Shown here: positions 30,490-43,917 of the stretch, in pieces
How the letters are laid out: each line of letters begins with the position of its first letter
Position numbering within the stretch: position 1 is the stretch's first letter
DNA from: Gracilaria gracilis
Lineage: Eukaryota; Rhodophyta; Florideophyceae; Gracilariales; Gracilariaceae
Length of the DNA: 64,000 nt
NCBI GenBank assembly: GCA_030374805.1
Contig: JARGSG010000189.1
Coordinates: forward strand, 1-64,000
Reading direction: 5' to 3'
Program-made: the position numbers and the translations under genes
Notes under the pieces: generated by a model
Database searches by the model: none
What the model saw: only the letters and a program-made list of their open reading frames with translations
Told to the model about the DNA's origin: nothing

Positions 30490-33240
30490 TTGGGTGACTC
30501 ATCGCACAAACACTTTCAATAGTGCGGGGGGATACAAATTCTGGTCTTCCACTGCATAGCGAGCAAATACCTGACCGTGTCGCCCTACGTGGAGACCCCG
30601 AGTTGTCCAATCAGCCAGGACCAGCTTGTGAGTCACTTCTTGAACTGTGTGTTCGAAGAATGAAAGTACTTGCCCGTAGTAGACAGTGGCGTCTTCTCCA
30701 TCGTCATCACGAAAGATCCCTGAAAATAGCAAGTTTTTCATTCGTTCTTGGAGGCACTGTGGTAGGTCCATGGCATGAGCAACCTTGTTTTGTCATCTTC
30801 CGCGCGGAAGAACACGTAAACCTCGTTATTGGAGTGTAGAAGGTGTCCCGCCGCTGATCGTGTCACACGAAGGGCTGTAACACAGTAACGGCACAGAAGT
30901 TTCGGCAGTTCTAGAAAACTATTCGCCTTCTTCATGGAAAGCGATGATTTACGAGACGGGGAGAGAAAACGAAACCGTTTCATGTCAGGATCATGGAAGG
31001 TCTGAACTGCTTCTAAAGGTACTGCATCCAACTCCAGCTTCTCACCCGAGTCCAGATAGCGAAATCTATTTCCAAACTGAAGGTTATAAAGAGAAGCAGC
31101 GGTGTGGTACTTCAATTTTTTATTTGCAGCTTGAGCAAATCTGTTCTTAGCATTGCACAAGATTGAGTTGCCCAACGTGGTTCTCGGTTGTCCATTGACC
31201 GAGTAGGGAAAGAGGGCCACAGTCACGAATTGCTTCGCCTATATGTAGAAGGCGATGATACACATACTTGCAGGGATGAATGCGGTCCTCCCTGTTCTGG
31301 TAGTAATGTTTTATGAAGTGCGTGTACAAATTTTGAGAGAGCTTTTCCACTTCGCATACCATGGTCCCAGTCAGATGCCATTGAGAACATCTCTGCACCA
31401 GCTGGACAAAAATGTGCCAACCATCCAATGCTTCTTGGTGTAACCATCCGTTGATGACGACAAGACTGCTCGTGGTAACAAAGAACTTCCACTCCGCAGC
31501 TTTCCAAAGGCCTTTCTTGTCAAGGCCGCGCGGCGAACGGCAGTGTTGTGATCCAAAGCTTCGTCTGAAGGCCCGAAGATTTCTGTTAACAGCGTCTGAA
31601 GCTTTTTTGGTTAGATAGATGTGCAATATCTGGATGACGACCTGAGTCATTCAACCAGATTGATACCATTTCCCTCGCAACATGTTCGTAAAGAAGATTC
31701 ATTAGGTCAATTGGGAAGAAGATGAAAGCACGAATTGCTTGGATACACAGGAGTGGACTCATAGCTACGCTGGGACCCCATGAAACTTCAGCTGGTCCTT
31801 CAAATCTTGAATAGACATCGAGGATTCCATGGACTGTAAATGTCTGTAGGTCTTCAAGACTTTATCATGTGAACGGAGAGGAAGCTCATCCACTCTCCAC
31901 AACACAGTAGCAATCGCGTTTTGCCCTGAAGCTCTTGCACCGCAGCAATTTTGATCTCTTACCACAGGAGGAAAGTACGCATGGTTTGAATAGACCCCGC
32001 GGATTGTGCAGAAACGACATGATACAAGTCCATTTGGTCCTTTCAAGTTTTTCAGCTTCTTCATCGCAGGGAGATCGCCAAGAACAAAAAGTAAATGAAC
32101 TGGAATCCGTTTTACACCGCCGTTCCATAGCCGCACTGTCTTTCCCACACCTTATGTAACTTTCTAAGCTCCGAAAGAACAGGGTGGAGAAAGAAGGTAA
32201 GTTTCTTAGGTTCGTTCGGCCCTGGAACAATGAATATCGGAAGCAGACGTTTCGCCTCAAACCTCTCTGACGGAGGAAGATTTAGAAGTACGCAGACAAA
32301 AGCCCAATACGTGTAGTTATCAGAACCGAACGGCTGCACACCATCTCCTGATAGAGACAGAAATATGTCATTCTTCACGCTCTCTTTGGGTCTGAGTTCC
32401 TGTGTGATATCCTTGAAAAGCTTTCCAGAGAAAAATTCTCGGAATGATTCATCGTCATTTTCAAACAAACCATTTTGAAAGTACTCAAAAAGACGCGGAC
32501 CCTCTACTGGGGGTCGCAAAACGGGTTCCAGACGACATCAAACAGATATATACTCGTATTTTGACACTTTTGCCTGCTGGGACTTATCACGTCGATTGCA
32601 AGGTATGACCGAATGGTCAGATCTTACCTGAAGGGCCTTATGATATGCGATGCAAGCAACATGCTCGGTGATCTCTATGCCTTAGTTTCGCAACAAGGCC
32701 CTCTTAACTTTATCGCATGACTCATAACGAAAGTGTGGTTCATCTTGTAATGCGGCATCTTTGAGGAATGCATCCATGATTACGTTAGATGCACCATGCT
32801 TGATACCAATTCACAATAGCTTATCGTGGGAGTTCATGAATTCCGTAAACTTCTGTTCTTTGCACACCCGGTATACGGGGGGCGCAATTGTTCCTGAGTC
32901 CGCGAAATTTGTAACTTCAAGATTGTCATTCGCACTGTGTGTCGCAGTGGAACAGGAAAATTGAGATATATCTTCAACACACGATGCATCCGATGTGATT
33001 GAGAGTGATTCATCGTGGTTAGATACATGAGTCTGAGATAGGGCATCAACTTCTGGCGGATCGTGTTTATCACCTACATCCCAAAGTGCTTCAAGTTGTG
33101 ACAACTGCGTAATGGGTTGAGGTTGTGGCAAGTAACAGATATTTCCCTGGTTCCGTGCTCGATTCTCTGCATCAGCTCTGTGTTTCATGGCCGTTCGACG
33201 TGTCACCATCTTCCCAGAATCACAACGGCAGCTATAACTT
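30490..33240 (-). pseudogene. Decayed Tnp2/CACTA-type (EnSpm) transposase
   Basis: Pieces in shifting minus-strand frames, in order. First a Cys/His start (SCRCDSGKMVTRRTAMKHR) as in fungal- and algal-type Tnp2 proteins. Then FLSLSGDGVQPFGSDNYT, LPPSERF and IVPGPNEPKK (about 32380-32200), matching the catalytic DG...F and PGPK blocks of the Tnp2/Transposase_21 family. Next is a Cys-rich CRFCTIRG segment (about 32000), and at the C-terminal end ATVYYGQVLSFFEHTVQE (about 30700-30640), matching the GRVxxFF block. At least five frame changes and several stops make it non-functional. Element ends were not found. Confidence 0.65.
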
Positions 33241-33701
33241 GCGCCACACACGTAACCCAGTAGAACCATGAGTAAAAGTAGAAGACGATAGGAACAAGTC
33301 TCCCAGGGCACCAGTACACAAAGAAGAAATCTCATTAAGCGCCATGCCCAAAACAAAATGGCTTCATACGCTGTGCATGATCACTCTCGTGGAACAAGAT
33401 GACTATGTCATGCCTATCTCGACCAGCGGAGCACGTCCGTGCCATGAAATGAATGGATGTGGGGAGTTTCGTTTCGAGTGAGCACAACTAAAGTGCCCCA
33501 GGAAATGGCGAAACGAAACTGTAGAGCAGAGTGCCACTGAATAAGTACTTGTTCTTGAGTTGTCTCGAGCTCCCGTGCGACTCCGAACGGGATATTTAGT
33601 GTCCTGGAAAGTTGTACCAGACCTCTTCCTTCGAAACCACCTTCCTTGAAACAGTTTTGCAGAATTTTCAGCGATCATCCAGCTGAACGTTAGTCACTAC
33701 A

Positions 33702-34764
33702 ATGCCCATCGTTCATGGCCACATCGTTCTCTACGATCCCTTTCGTCGAAGAAGTTTGAAATCTACGAAAAGTTTCAGAATAGGTAAAGCAATGGAACAG
33801 GCTACACAGATTCACAACGAGAACCTGGAAGAAGGAGATGAAGCGATTCGAATTCAATTCGGTTCCACCGCGAGACAGTACTCCAACAACATCATGGACA
33901 CAGTTGGGCGCCAGCTGCAGATTTCTCGCGTGTCCGGTAAGCACGTCGGCAGGCGAAGTTATGGAGAGATAAAGAAGACCACAGATCGTAAGGCATTTAA
34001 CGATGCGGTTCACAGCATCATCTGATACGTAAACGAGAAGCATAAGCTGTTGATGTACACCGATGGAGATTGGGGAGCCCTCCGCTCCATCAAGCAGAAA
34101 CTTCGAAACGAGGTTGCCCATTGCAACCAAAAGAAGAACACATCGTCGAAAACGAAGGGTAAGGTCGGTGGAACGAAACGGAAACATCCGGATGAGGCCT
34201 CGACGAAGACACGGGGACCCATCTTGGAATGCACCGGACGCCGCGAAGCAAAGAAGGTCACGAAGTACGTTAGGAAAAGAGGAGGTCTTCATAATTCCGG
34301 TATTGTTCGTAAGCGCATCAATGAGAGCCGTGATATTGATTCGAGTAATGACGACAGCTGTTCTCAGACTCAAACACGATCTTCCACCAAGCATATGAGA
34401 AATCGAAGAATGGTTTCAAATACTGATGGAGACGAGAGCTTTGAATCTTCAAGCGGAAAGCACCACGGGTGAACAACTTCTGATAGACCTGCGAAGAAAC
34501 ATCTTCGCCGTCATGATGATGAAACACGTCCTCGAAGGATTCGAAATGAGAAACAAGCGCAAGCAAATGATGAAGTCACTCCAAGGCCAAGTGCGAAGAA
34601 TAAGAATGATGCCGACACGAGCTCTGCGTGTGAGAAGTCAAATGTGTGCACTGATGATGAAAATGAGTGTCCCACCGAAAATGTTAGGAGGAAGGTGATT
34701 CTCAATGATGTGCGAAAAGAGCGGTCCAGTTGTGGAAAGAAGAGACGTTTGCGAAGGTTGTAGT
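33702..34764 (+). pseudogene. Unknown basic protein gene with two in-frame stops
   Basis: One frame runs from the ATG at 33702 to about 34764, broken only by TGA at 34023-34025 and 34470-34472. The first about 110 residues look globular; the rest is a Lys/Arg/Ser/Asp-rich low-complexity tail (for example KTKGKVGGTKRKHPDE). Constant reading-frame composition across the stops argues for a real, now broken, gene. It is convergent with the Tnp2 remnant. Function not recognised. Confidence 0.45.
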
Positions 34765-34769
34765 AGATT

Positions 34770-37650
34770 GAACATATCCGAACTGACGTAGTGCACGTTG
34801 GCGCAGGAGATGACCAAAATATCTGGAAGATAGCAATTGCCAGCTCGAAATGCTACACCAAAGCCGTGCTAACTCATGGTTGAGACGATTCAAACAGGGC
34901 AGAGATCAGCACGGAACAGTGAAAAAGTACAAATGGAGGTGCGTACGAGTTTGGATGGATGCTGTGGCGGTTGCAGTAGCCGAACAAGGCTCACAGACGT
35001 CGATTTTTACGTCCAAAAGAAAACCGGTGTGGAGAAACGGTCGCTGGCGAGACGGCCAACAGCAGAATGAAAGGCGCAAGCAAATAAATCCATCCAAGAT
35101 CGTAGTGGTGCATTTTGGAAGAAGTGCTCGACGCCAATGGCAACCGTATGTGGCGCTGTGTGGGTTGTAAAAAGTGTCTCAGTTGTGCCGTACTGGACCA
35201 AAAAGAAGCGAGCGAGAGCCTAACGGTTCGATATATTGGCTGTACTATCAAAACCTTGCGCTGAGTGGGCGTTGCTGTGCTGGTGCGAACCTTGTTGCAT
35301 GGAGATGAGATCCAAACAGATCGATGTGCAACAGAACGGAACCATGGTGAGATCGTGCTGTAGCGGAAATGGGCAAGGTCTACGCGTATTTCACCAACAA
35401 CATTCATAGCATTACGCATTTTCAGCAAGAAGGGTACGTTTGTGCACCAAGAATGACGTAAAGGCTGACGTCAGTTGGAAGCACATAATTTATTTAAATC
35501 TTGAACACGCATCGTATTGGGTCCTATGACAATTATATAGCTCAACATTTTTGACAGGCTAGGTGTTGTCGCATATCGCGCAGCAGTGGTTTCCGGGATT
35601 TCGATAATGACATCATGATTACATGCTCATTCTTGAATTCGCGACATACGAGGAAAAGGATGGCCGGGATAAACCCGGCATTGGAGTTGAAGGCTAGTAA
35701 CGGCAAAGCCCTGTCCGCCCACGGGTCACTGAACCCCACTTTTGGGATAACCAAACCCCTTTTGCACATTTCAAAAGTATTGAAACGGAGCCAGACCCTG
35801 AAAAACAAAGTTCTCCAGTATCGCCCGTGCCTCGAACCCACAGCCCCAGCGGTTAGCTCAACAGATTTTTACTGGTTACCGACTGCGCTACACACTGCAG
35901 TTTCCCTCGATGGTCATTACGCAGTGATCATTAAGGACCCTATTTAAACATACAGCTAATTCCTGGACCTCGAGAAGCATGCTCTTACAAAGAGGGCATG
36001 CGTGTCACATATGTACTTCCATTGCAATGGAAGTTTGCCAAGAGCGTAAACCGCGCAATGGAGTTTCACCAGCAGCATGCAGCGCTCGATAATAGAGAGC
36101 CATTGATAGGCGACTTCGATGTTGTGATCCTACGCTGACCGACGGCGCCTCAAGGCGTTGAGAATGAGTAAAAGCACCTCAATGCACGAGGTGCAAATAC
36201 GAGGCCAAATCTTACGGCGAAGCCAAGTGTACGCGGTGCGCGGATGATGGCCGTGCATTGCCTCGTACTGGTTAGAAGCGCTGAAGTTGCTCGGCGCAAA
36301 GCGCTTAAATGGCGGCACGGTTAGCTAGGAAACAGGCACGCTCGCGCGGCTTGAAAGCGATGTCCACCAGCCAACGGCCCACAACTGCACCCCATGTCCC
36401 GTGCAACGGTCAGGATGGCGTTTTACCTGCATATAGAACATGTTTGGTCCCCGCGCCATGAGCGACACCAGCCCAAGCGTGTCATCTCGCAGCAACGAGC
36501 ACTTCACCACTTCTTCGGCCCCTGTTTACATTTTCATTCGAGCTCCGGCCGCGACTGCAACAACTATCTTGCGGCAGCGTCCCTGAGCCTCTCTGAGCCC
36601 TCTAGAGGTACGTCATTCACGTCGTGAGGAGGATTTTCGGCGCGTGTTGGATAAAATTTACATGGCGAGCGCGGGCGCCAGCCATGCCGTACACTGTAAA
36701 TTAATAACGGTCGCGACGTAAACGTGCGTATTGTGCGCGACACGACCACTGAAAACGCCCCATTTTGAAAGCTCGCACCCGGGCAAAACGCCCTATGATG
36801 GCCGCGGATTTGGCGAAATTGGCTCCGACCACTCTCGGTGCCAAGCTTGGAGTGCAAATGGCTCTCGCACCCCGCTCTGACCATTTGCATGTTGCAAATA
36901 CTCATCGATTCGAGCAAGACTATCAGTCTGTGTCAATCGGGCTGCCATGGGTGTGCCTTCAACGTGGGGGGTGTGGAGTTGTAGGGCGTCCCCAAGCAGT
37001 GCTTAATGTATGAACCAGGTGTTCCGTACTGTTCAAACCGATGGCTGTACTACCACCTTGTCTTGGATGCGTTGCTGTCATACGGATTTGTGTGATCAGG
37101 GACGATATGTGCCGTGTGTTGTTGGCAACCCGATGCGATGGTGCGTGTTGGCCATGAAATCATTGCTATAGGCTGCATTGGCTTCACTTACTGCACTCGC
37201 TGCTGATCTGTGCTTCGCGCTTGGCTTGTCGCGTGCGCTTTTTTGTATAAAGCTATACCATGCATGGCAGTGTGGCACTCGTTGCGTCTTAATCTGGTCT
37301 AGCTGCTTGACTTTCATGCAGCGAGTGGCGCGCTGGTACCGTCGCCGTTGGCAGGTTGCGTATTCACATCGTTGTGGCGCGACTGGCACACTATCGCGCT
37401 CCTTAACACTTGTGAAAACCCAATAGTGTCGTCAGACCTTCACTGCTCTCCTGTCGACATCCCTCGGAATTGTTTTCGTACCCTAAAGTGCGCCCAGCGT
37501 CTTTTCGTCGTGCCCAATCTGCGGCAGCTCTATCTAGATATGAGTGTAGCATTCGCCCAGAGCATGGGCAGTTGCGACTTGTGACTGGCGAAGAGCACAC
37601 TCGGTTTTCTGGGCAATGAAAGCAGCATATTCTGCATCAAGGCCCGCTTT
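34770..37650. other. No gene recognised
   Basis: Only short frames. A tRNA-like fragment is noted in the findings (35828-35890). A minus-strand frame at 36130-36318 has a helix-turn-helix-like look but nothing firm. Confidence 0.35.
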
Positions 37651-38054
37651 CCAATGATCAGCGGGGATTACACGTAGCGTGGGAGGCGGGCTTCGGCGTG
37701 GAAAGCGACGGAGGAAGAGGTGTGACCATGGTACTGGGGGCTAACGGGAGACGGGTGGGCGGTGTGGCAATGGCGGAAGAGCATAAAGCAGACATCAATG
37801 AGGCGGTAGGGCGATGAAGGTACGTGCCATACGGAAGAACGAGGGTTGCCGGAGATAGGTATGGCAACGGGAAAGTGTATCTATTGGAGGACACCCTACA
37901 GAAATGTTCAGGTAGGGAGCGTACAACTCGTGCCGTACGACCACGTGGCTGCTGGTGTGATGGCTTACAGCGAACGCTGTAGGCAGCAGCGTCAGGGGAG
38001 CTGGAAACTGCAAATACTGTAGAAACAACAGCAAGGCACGGCGCGCAAAGAGGA

Positions 38055-40012
38055 GCCACCGAACCACAAGTGGGTGAGGCACGGGCGCATTTGAAACAAG
38101 CGCCGCGCCCTGCACAAGCGCGGAAGGCGGCGCCAAAGGCTGCGCCTGCGACAGCGGCAGTTGCTGCTGCTGGGGTAGCAACGAGCGTGGCTTCGGTGGC
38201 GGCGGCGACAGCACCGGTGGCTCCGACGGCGGGGCGCCGGCGAGCGGGGCGCACACAGTGCCCGGGGACGAAGAGGCGAAAAACATGAGCGTCTGCGGTG
38301 GCGTCAAGGCGCCGCATGTGCAACATCAGAGGACTTGGCCATAGACGGCGCAGGCGGCATAGCCCTGCTCAGTGCTCTACGCCCCGTAAGGCAAGGGCGC
38401 CCGTCAAAGCGCTGCTGCCACAACCGCGGCGTGGCAGGTCAGCACAGCGCGTGCGCACGCGCATATAGGGCAACACGCGCTCGCGCACTTGCAGCCGTGC
38501 CAACACACTGCAGCAACGTGCACACGGTTTGCCGGTGGCGGATTGACTATGTCAGCCTACAGGAGAGTTAACACGCGCGAGATATTAGGGCAACTACCAA
38601 TCGCAACGCTGCAGGCCACGCTGCACGCTGGCACGTGCCACACAGTGATGCACCAGCGTCAGCGAACCACAGCCAACCATTTCAAAATTGTGCGTAGAAA
38701 ATATCGCAATTTCTACGTGCATACGGCGCAGCACACGACACAAAATCGCAGTTGCAGCCACAGGCCCGAACGCAGATCATGCCAGACAAACGCGCGACAC
38801 ATCACGCTGATCTGGAGCACACAGCGCGATATATTTCTTTTGGACAGGCTAAAGCCACTGGGCGGTGCCCAGTGGGCACCCGTTGCGACGCTCGACATAT
38901 CCACCGAACCCACCCCCCCCCCCCCCCCGGCACATCGCGCTTTTGCGCTCACGCGTGTCGGCGCAACTCGAAAACAGCGATGAATGTCCCTGAGGTTCCG
39001 CGCACCCGTTATGTGACGGATGCGATCGACACGTGGAAGGTAGAGTTAACGGAACACGGCGAGCAAGCGAGAGCAAAGGGAATACAAAATGGATGGAAAG
39101 TGCGCAAGCTCCTCCCCACCGAGTGCGAAAAGGAGAACAATGACACGCGTCTGCGGGGAGGTATCATGGTTTCTCGCGGCTGCGAGCTCCTGCTTGATAG
39201 CGGGCACCAGGCGGTTCAATGGGCTGTTGGCGCTTACGACGTGACAACATCCGCAGCGCTGTATGGGGTCCGCCAGCTCAGTCTGATGGTTGTGAACCAG
39301 TGCGAAGTTGAAGACGAGCGAGCTTCGCAGACTGATAGCATCTACAAGAGTGCTGTCGCCAGCGCGCAAGTTGGCCGGTGCAAAACAACGAAGTCAGCGT
39401 GACTTAAGTCTCTCCTGTGGCTCTGCCGAGTTGAACAGCGGCTGCAGCACCACGCTAAACAGATACACGCAGGCCGCGTTTGTGACGACACCCGTAAGCG
39501 GCGCCCTGCTGTTGGGCGCAATTCCTTGCGCTCCTCGCGCGGTGTGTCCCAAACGCGTGGCGCGGCGGCGCGGCAACGGTGGCGTGATGCAAAGGAGGCT
39601 CATGCGAGTGAGACGCGAGCACATGAAACTCCAGTGCCCGGCGCAGGCACGGAAGGCCACGCCAAAGGCTGCGGTTTTGGAAGTAGTGGCAGCAGCTGCT
39701 GATTCGACGGCAGCGGTGAGCGGGGCGATGTTCGGGGCGGTTCCAATGGTGGCAGCTGCGACGGTGGGGCGCCGACGAGTGTGACCGGCAGAGTGCCCGG
39801 CGACGAAGAGGCGCCGGGCATGAGCATTTGTGGCGGCTGAGGCGCCAAACTCGCAACAGCAGAAGCGTCGGGCGTAGAGAGCGCAGGCGGCTTGGCGATG
39901 CTCATTGCTTGCTTCACGCGGCGCAGGGCAGGGACGGCCGTCAAAGCGCGACTGCGACAACCACGGAGTGACAGGTGAGCACTGCGCGTGCGCAGGCTCA
40001 TATATCTCAAGA
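38055..40012. repeat. Diverged direct duplication of a GC-rich segment
   Basis: About 38055-38480 and 39598-40012 are diverged direct copies. Shared strings include GCCAAAGGCTGCG, GGGGCGCCG, GTGCCCGG, GACGAAGAGGCG, and an ACAACC(G/A)CGG stretch near the end of each copy. A C18-like homopolymer lies near 38917-38935 between them. The second copy ends about 30 bp before the transposon end at 40045. They could be the terminal repeats of an unrecognised element; no coding function assigned. Confidence 0.5.
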
Positions 40013-40044
40013 AAAACAGCGCGCGTGCCATACATCGTTGTTAT

Positions 40045-40280
40045 CGGAATGCTAGTTTTGGTATCAAAAATGACCGAATTAAAATGATCGACAAACCGGT
40101 GAATTTATCCAAATTTGGGTGTGCTTCATTTCGGAAAATATTTCCACATTTCCACTTGTGCTAGTTTGTGTGGAAAGAATCATTCATGATTATTTCCATC
40201 ATTGCTAGTGTTGATGGAAGACAAACTAGCATGTTACTTCCGCTCACGCTAGTTTCCGAACCCAATATAAGTGTGCAAGT
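40045..40280 (+). mobile_element. Plavaka-like element left end (1)
   Basis: Begins CGGAATGCTAGTTT (40045-40058) and is followed by several more copies of GCTAGT(T/G)T, a subterminal binding-site pattern. It is directly repeated at 46326-46560 and, for the terminal 14 bp, inverted at 60546-60559. The homology with 46326 onward continues past the transposase start codon. Confidence 0.75.
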
Positions 40281-40573
40281 GGCACATATTTAAAACTGTA
40301 CGGCAGCGAATAGGGATATATACATAGATAGCTACTTATGGAATACGATTAGAAGAATAAAAACCCATCGAATAGAAACTCTCTATAGAGATACAGCACA
40401 TCTATTCATCAACTCTCATATCAGATATCGGCCGTTTACTCTCTCACTTTTGAAACGCCTTCGCATCACGTACCACCTCCCCCATCACTCCGTCCCACCC
40501 TCCGTGCGCCATATTACGGTCCCCACCACTACGTACCCCTCTCTTCCCCAACACCCCCACACCGCTCCCCGCC

Positions 40574-43500
40574 ATGCCTAATTGCTGCTTTGAAGGCTGC
40601 TCCTTCTTCGCTCGCACCATCCCCGCAATTCAAAGGCACCAAAGAATATGCCCCAACAGTCTCACCGCCAACAAGCGTTTCCTCTCCCCCGGCAACAACG
40701 CCCCTCACTTCCTCCCACGCACAAAGCGTCACAAGTCCACCCCTCTACTCCTACCACCACCCTCACCTCCTCTCTCCAATCGCCCTTCCGATAACGTCCC
40801 CATCGCCGACGACGACTCCTACCACCAGCAGCAGCTCTTCCTCTCCGTCCACACCCAAGACGCCTAGGCACCCCCGTCTGCTCCCTCTCCCCCTTCCCAC
40901 CTCCTCCACCGCCCCCCTCCTTCCCTCTTCTCAACAACCCCCACCTCGAACGAATGGTTCTCTACATCTCTTCCATCGCTTCCACCCTCGGTTCCCGCAA
41001 GGCAGACGACCTCATCTATCTCCTCCACAACCCCTCCTTCTCCAATTCAGCCTCCCATAACGCGGTCTCCTCCGCCTCCTAGTGTCTCAAACTTCAAACA
41101 AACCTCTTCCAACCCCAAGTCACTAACATCAGTTTCACCCCCACCACCCTCCACGACCCACAGCACCTCTTCACAGCCACCGTCTTCCGAAAGGATGCTA
41201 TCCAAGTCCTTAAAGGAAAACTCGCACTCGCACACTCCGACAACAGCTTCTTCCACCACGTCCCCCATACAACCTTCTCCGGCTCTCCCGCTTTCGCCCA
41301 CCCCATGGCTTCTTCCCTCGGAAAAGAAGGTGTCCCAGCCCTCAAGCACGCAATCATGCAGTTCTCCAATAACTACTGCATCTGGCACATCCCCGAGAAC
41401 ACTGGTATCGACTCCTTCATCGGCTTCGTCCAAATATACTCTGACAAGTCCCCCACCTCCCTCAAATCCTCTTCCACCACCTCCTACCCCCTTCACATCA
41501 CCCTCCTCAACTTCTCCGACTCTTCCCGTCGCAAATGTATCACCGACAACCCCACCCTTCTCGGATACCTTCCAACCTCTTTCAATCTTGCCACCCCCTC
41601 TCAAACCCCCGATACGATCCCCCAAACCTCATCCAGCATCTCCCGCTCTACCAAAATGCAACTCATCCAGCGTGCCATCTCCAACCTCCTCGACCCTCTT
41701 CTCTCCTCCGGCCTCACTGGGTTCCCCTTCCGTGACGCTAATGGCGTGCTCCGAAATTGTCACCCAATCATCGCCAGCTACTGCGCAGACATTCCAGAAG
41801 CAAAGGACATTCTCGCCATCTCCCACGGCACCCGCTCCAAGCATCCATGCCACCGATGTACCGTCCCACGCTCCGACCTCCACCTACACATTCCATCCCC
41901 TCCTCTTCGATCCCAAACCCAGACTCTCGATGCCCGCAAATCACACTCTACCCTCCTACACGATGCTGAAAAGGGCCCCCTCGCCAGAAAGCCCAGAATC
42001 GCCCGAAACACCAAGGAGAAGGCCGTTGAAGCACTCCACTCCCTTTCCCTCGAAAAGAACTTCTCCCTCTTCGAATCTTACCCTCTCCTCGTCATCACCC
42101 CTCTCCTCTCTCCTTACAACATCTTCCCCTTCGAACCACTCCATAACTTCCACCTCAGCATCTCCAAGCTCATCAATCTCGCAGCCATCTAGAGACTCAA
42201 GTCAGAATCACTCTTCACTACTCCCGTTCCTCCAAGTCCCGTCGTTCCTTCAACTCCTTCCGCTCCTCCATCCTGGAAAACGCGAACACCATCCTCGCTG
42301 CCATCGAAAAGCACTCCCCAGCCACAGGACTCCACATCGACTTTTACTCCTCCGACAACAGTCAAACTTTCAACGGTATCTTCAATACCGACGGCTTGAG
42401 TGGTATGCTCGAAGCAAAAAACTACCGCTCACTCGACATGTTCTTCCCCTTCATCGGCGCCTTCTTCGACCGCTGCTGTGGCGAGGTTGATGCAGCTCCC
42501 ATCACTTCCGTTTTGAACAAGTACTATGATCTTCTCCTCTTCTCTATGAGATAAAACACCTCCGCAGAATGGAGCGACTCCCGCCTCACCGACCTTCTAT
42601 TCCAAATCCGCTCCTTCAAGCGCACAGCCGTACTCGTCCTCGGCCCTTACCACACTTCCAGCCTTGGCACCCTCAAGTTTCATCTCCTTGACCACATCGT
42701 CGAGGACATTCGCCGCTTCGGAGGCCTCCAATTCAACAATGCCGGCATATTCGAACACGCCCACTCTCTCTTCAAGTCACCCTACTCCAAAACCTCAAAG
42801 CGCAGGTCCACCGCACATGAAGAAACCATTTGCGCCATACATCACTCCAACGCCACCAAAGATTGGAACCCCCTTTCCACCAACCCCTCCATCACTTCCT
42901 CCACTCCTGACCTCACCTCTCCCATCCAATCCCGCCAATCCGGTTTGGTCCCTGATGGAAAACTCATCTCATTCGCTGATCTCATCACCGCCCACAAATT
43001 CCTCCATTCTAATCCTCATTTCAATCCAAAATCTCTACAAGACCTCTTCTCCACCGACACTCTCTCTATCCTCCAATAGATTGGAAACCCCGCCCTCCCT
43101 TCATTCATCACTCTTTTTATCGAAGTCCTAGAACTCTCAGATAACTCTTCCACTCTCCGTCGCACCCGAATCACCGTAGTCAACTCCGCTTACGTCGCCG
43201 GCGGTTATGTACCATCACTCGACCACTTTATTGAAGAGCGGAACGAGCTCGCGCTCCAGGATCCTCTGGTCTCTCTCATCCAACGATTATTTGCCGCTCC
43301 GTCCTTCGGTCCTTCTAAATACCCAAAATTCTCTCACGTCCTCGTCGCAGGCACCAGCTCCTCCAACTCCACCCCCATCGTCTGGGTCTGCAAACTCATC
43401 TATATTCTTCGCTTCACCCTTCCTTCTTCCACTCCATTTTCCGAGAAGTTCGCCTTCGTAAAGTTCATGGAGCTCGTCCCACCAAGCGACGAAGTCGATG

Positions 43501-43770
43501 TCACCCTCAACTGCGTATGCCTCCGATGGGCAACAGACGACGAACATAACCACACCGCCCATCCAGTTCCCATCTACACCCACTCCACATCCGACAACGT
43601 TTCTCCATGGTTTGGACTCATCCCTTTCTCTTCTATCCTTGGCCCCGTTCATGTTCTCCGCTAGAACTACCCCGCACCCCCCTTCAATTCCCGCCTCCAT
43701 TGGCGTTTCCATAGATTCTACCTCAACAGATTCTACCGAGACCCAACCTTCAGGCCCTACCTCCCACCTC
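40574..43770 (+). pseudogene. Plavaka-like (CACTA superfamily) transposase, decayed
   Basis: Starts MPNCCFEGCSFFARTI, a C2HC zinc finger of the kind at the N-terminus of Plavaka transposases. Successive plus-strand frames then give QIYSDKSP with LLGYLPT (about 41430-41570) and DANGVLRNCHPIIASYCADIPE with CHRCTVP (about 41735-41870). They continue with NIFPFEPLHNFHLSISKLI (about 42118-42175), KFHLLDHIVEDIRRFGG with FEHAHSLFK (about 42677-42780), and a C-terminal domain ending ILGPVHVLR at 43664. These are the family's ordered blocks. Stops (for example 40865, 42190, 42552, 43078) and frameshifts break it. It is the autonomous-element gene just inside the left end at 40045. Confidence 0.8.
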
Positions 43771-43917
43771 CCACATAGCACTCATTCCATATGATTTTCA
43801 TAAACCAATCGCTACTACCCTCTTCCACAGGAAAGATTGGAGATAGGTGTGGAATGAAGAATGTATACCACTTCTTCATCATCCCACAGCTATCCACTCC
43901 TCCCACTCTTATTAACC

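Noticed and set aside
40590..41060. Long Pro/Ser/Thr-rich frames in the Plavaka-like region
   Set aside because: They are alternative frames of C-rich transposase linker DNA; the real frame is identified by the family blocks.
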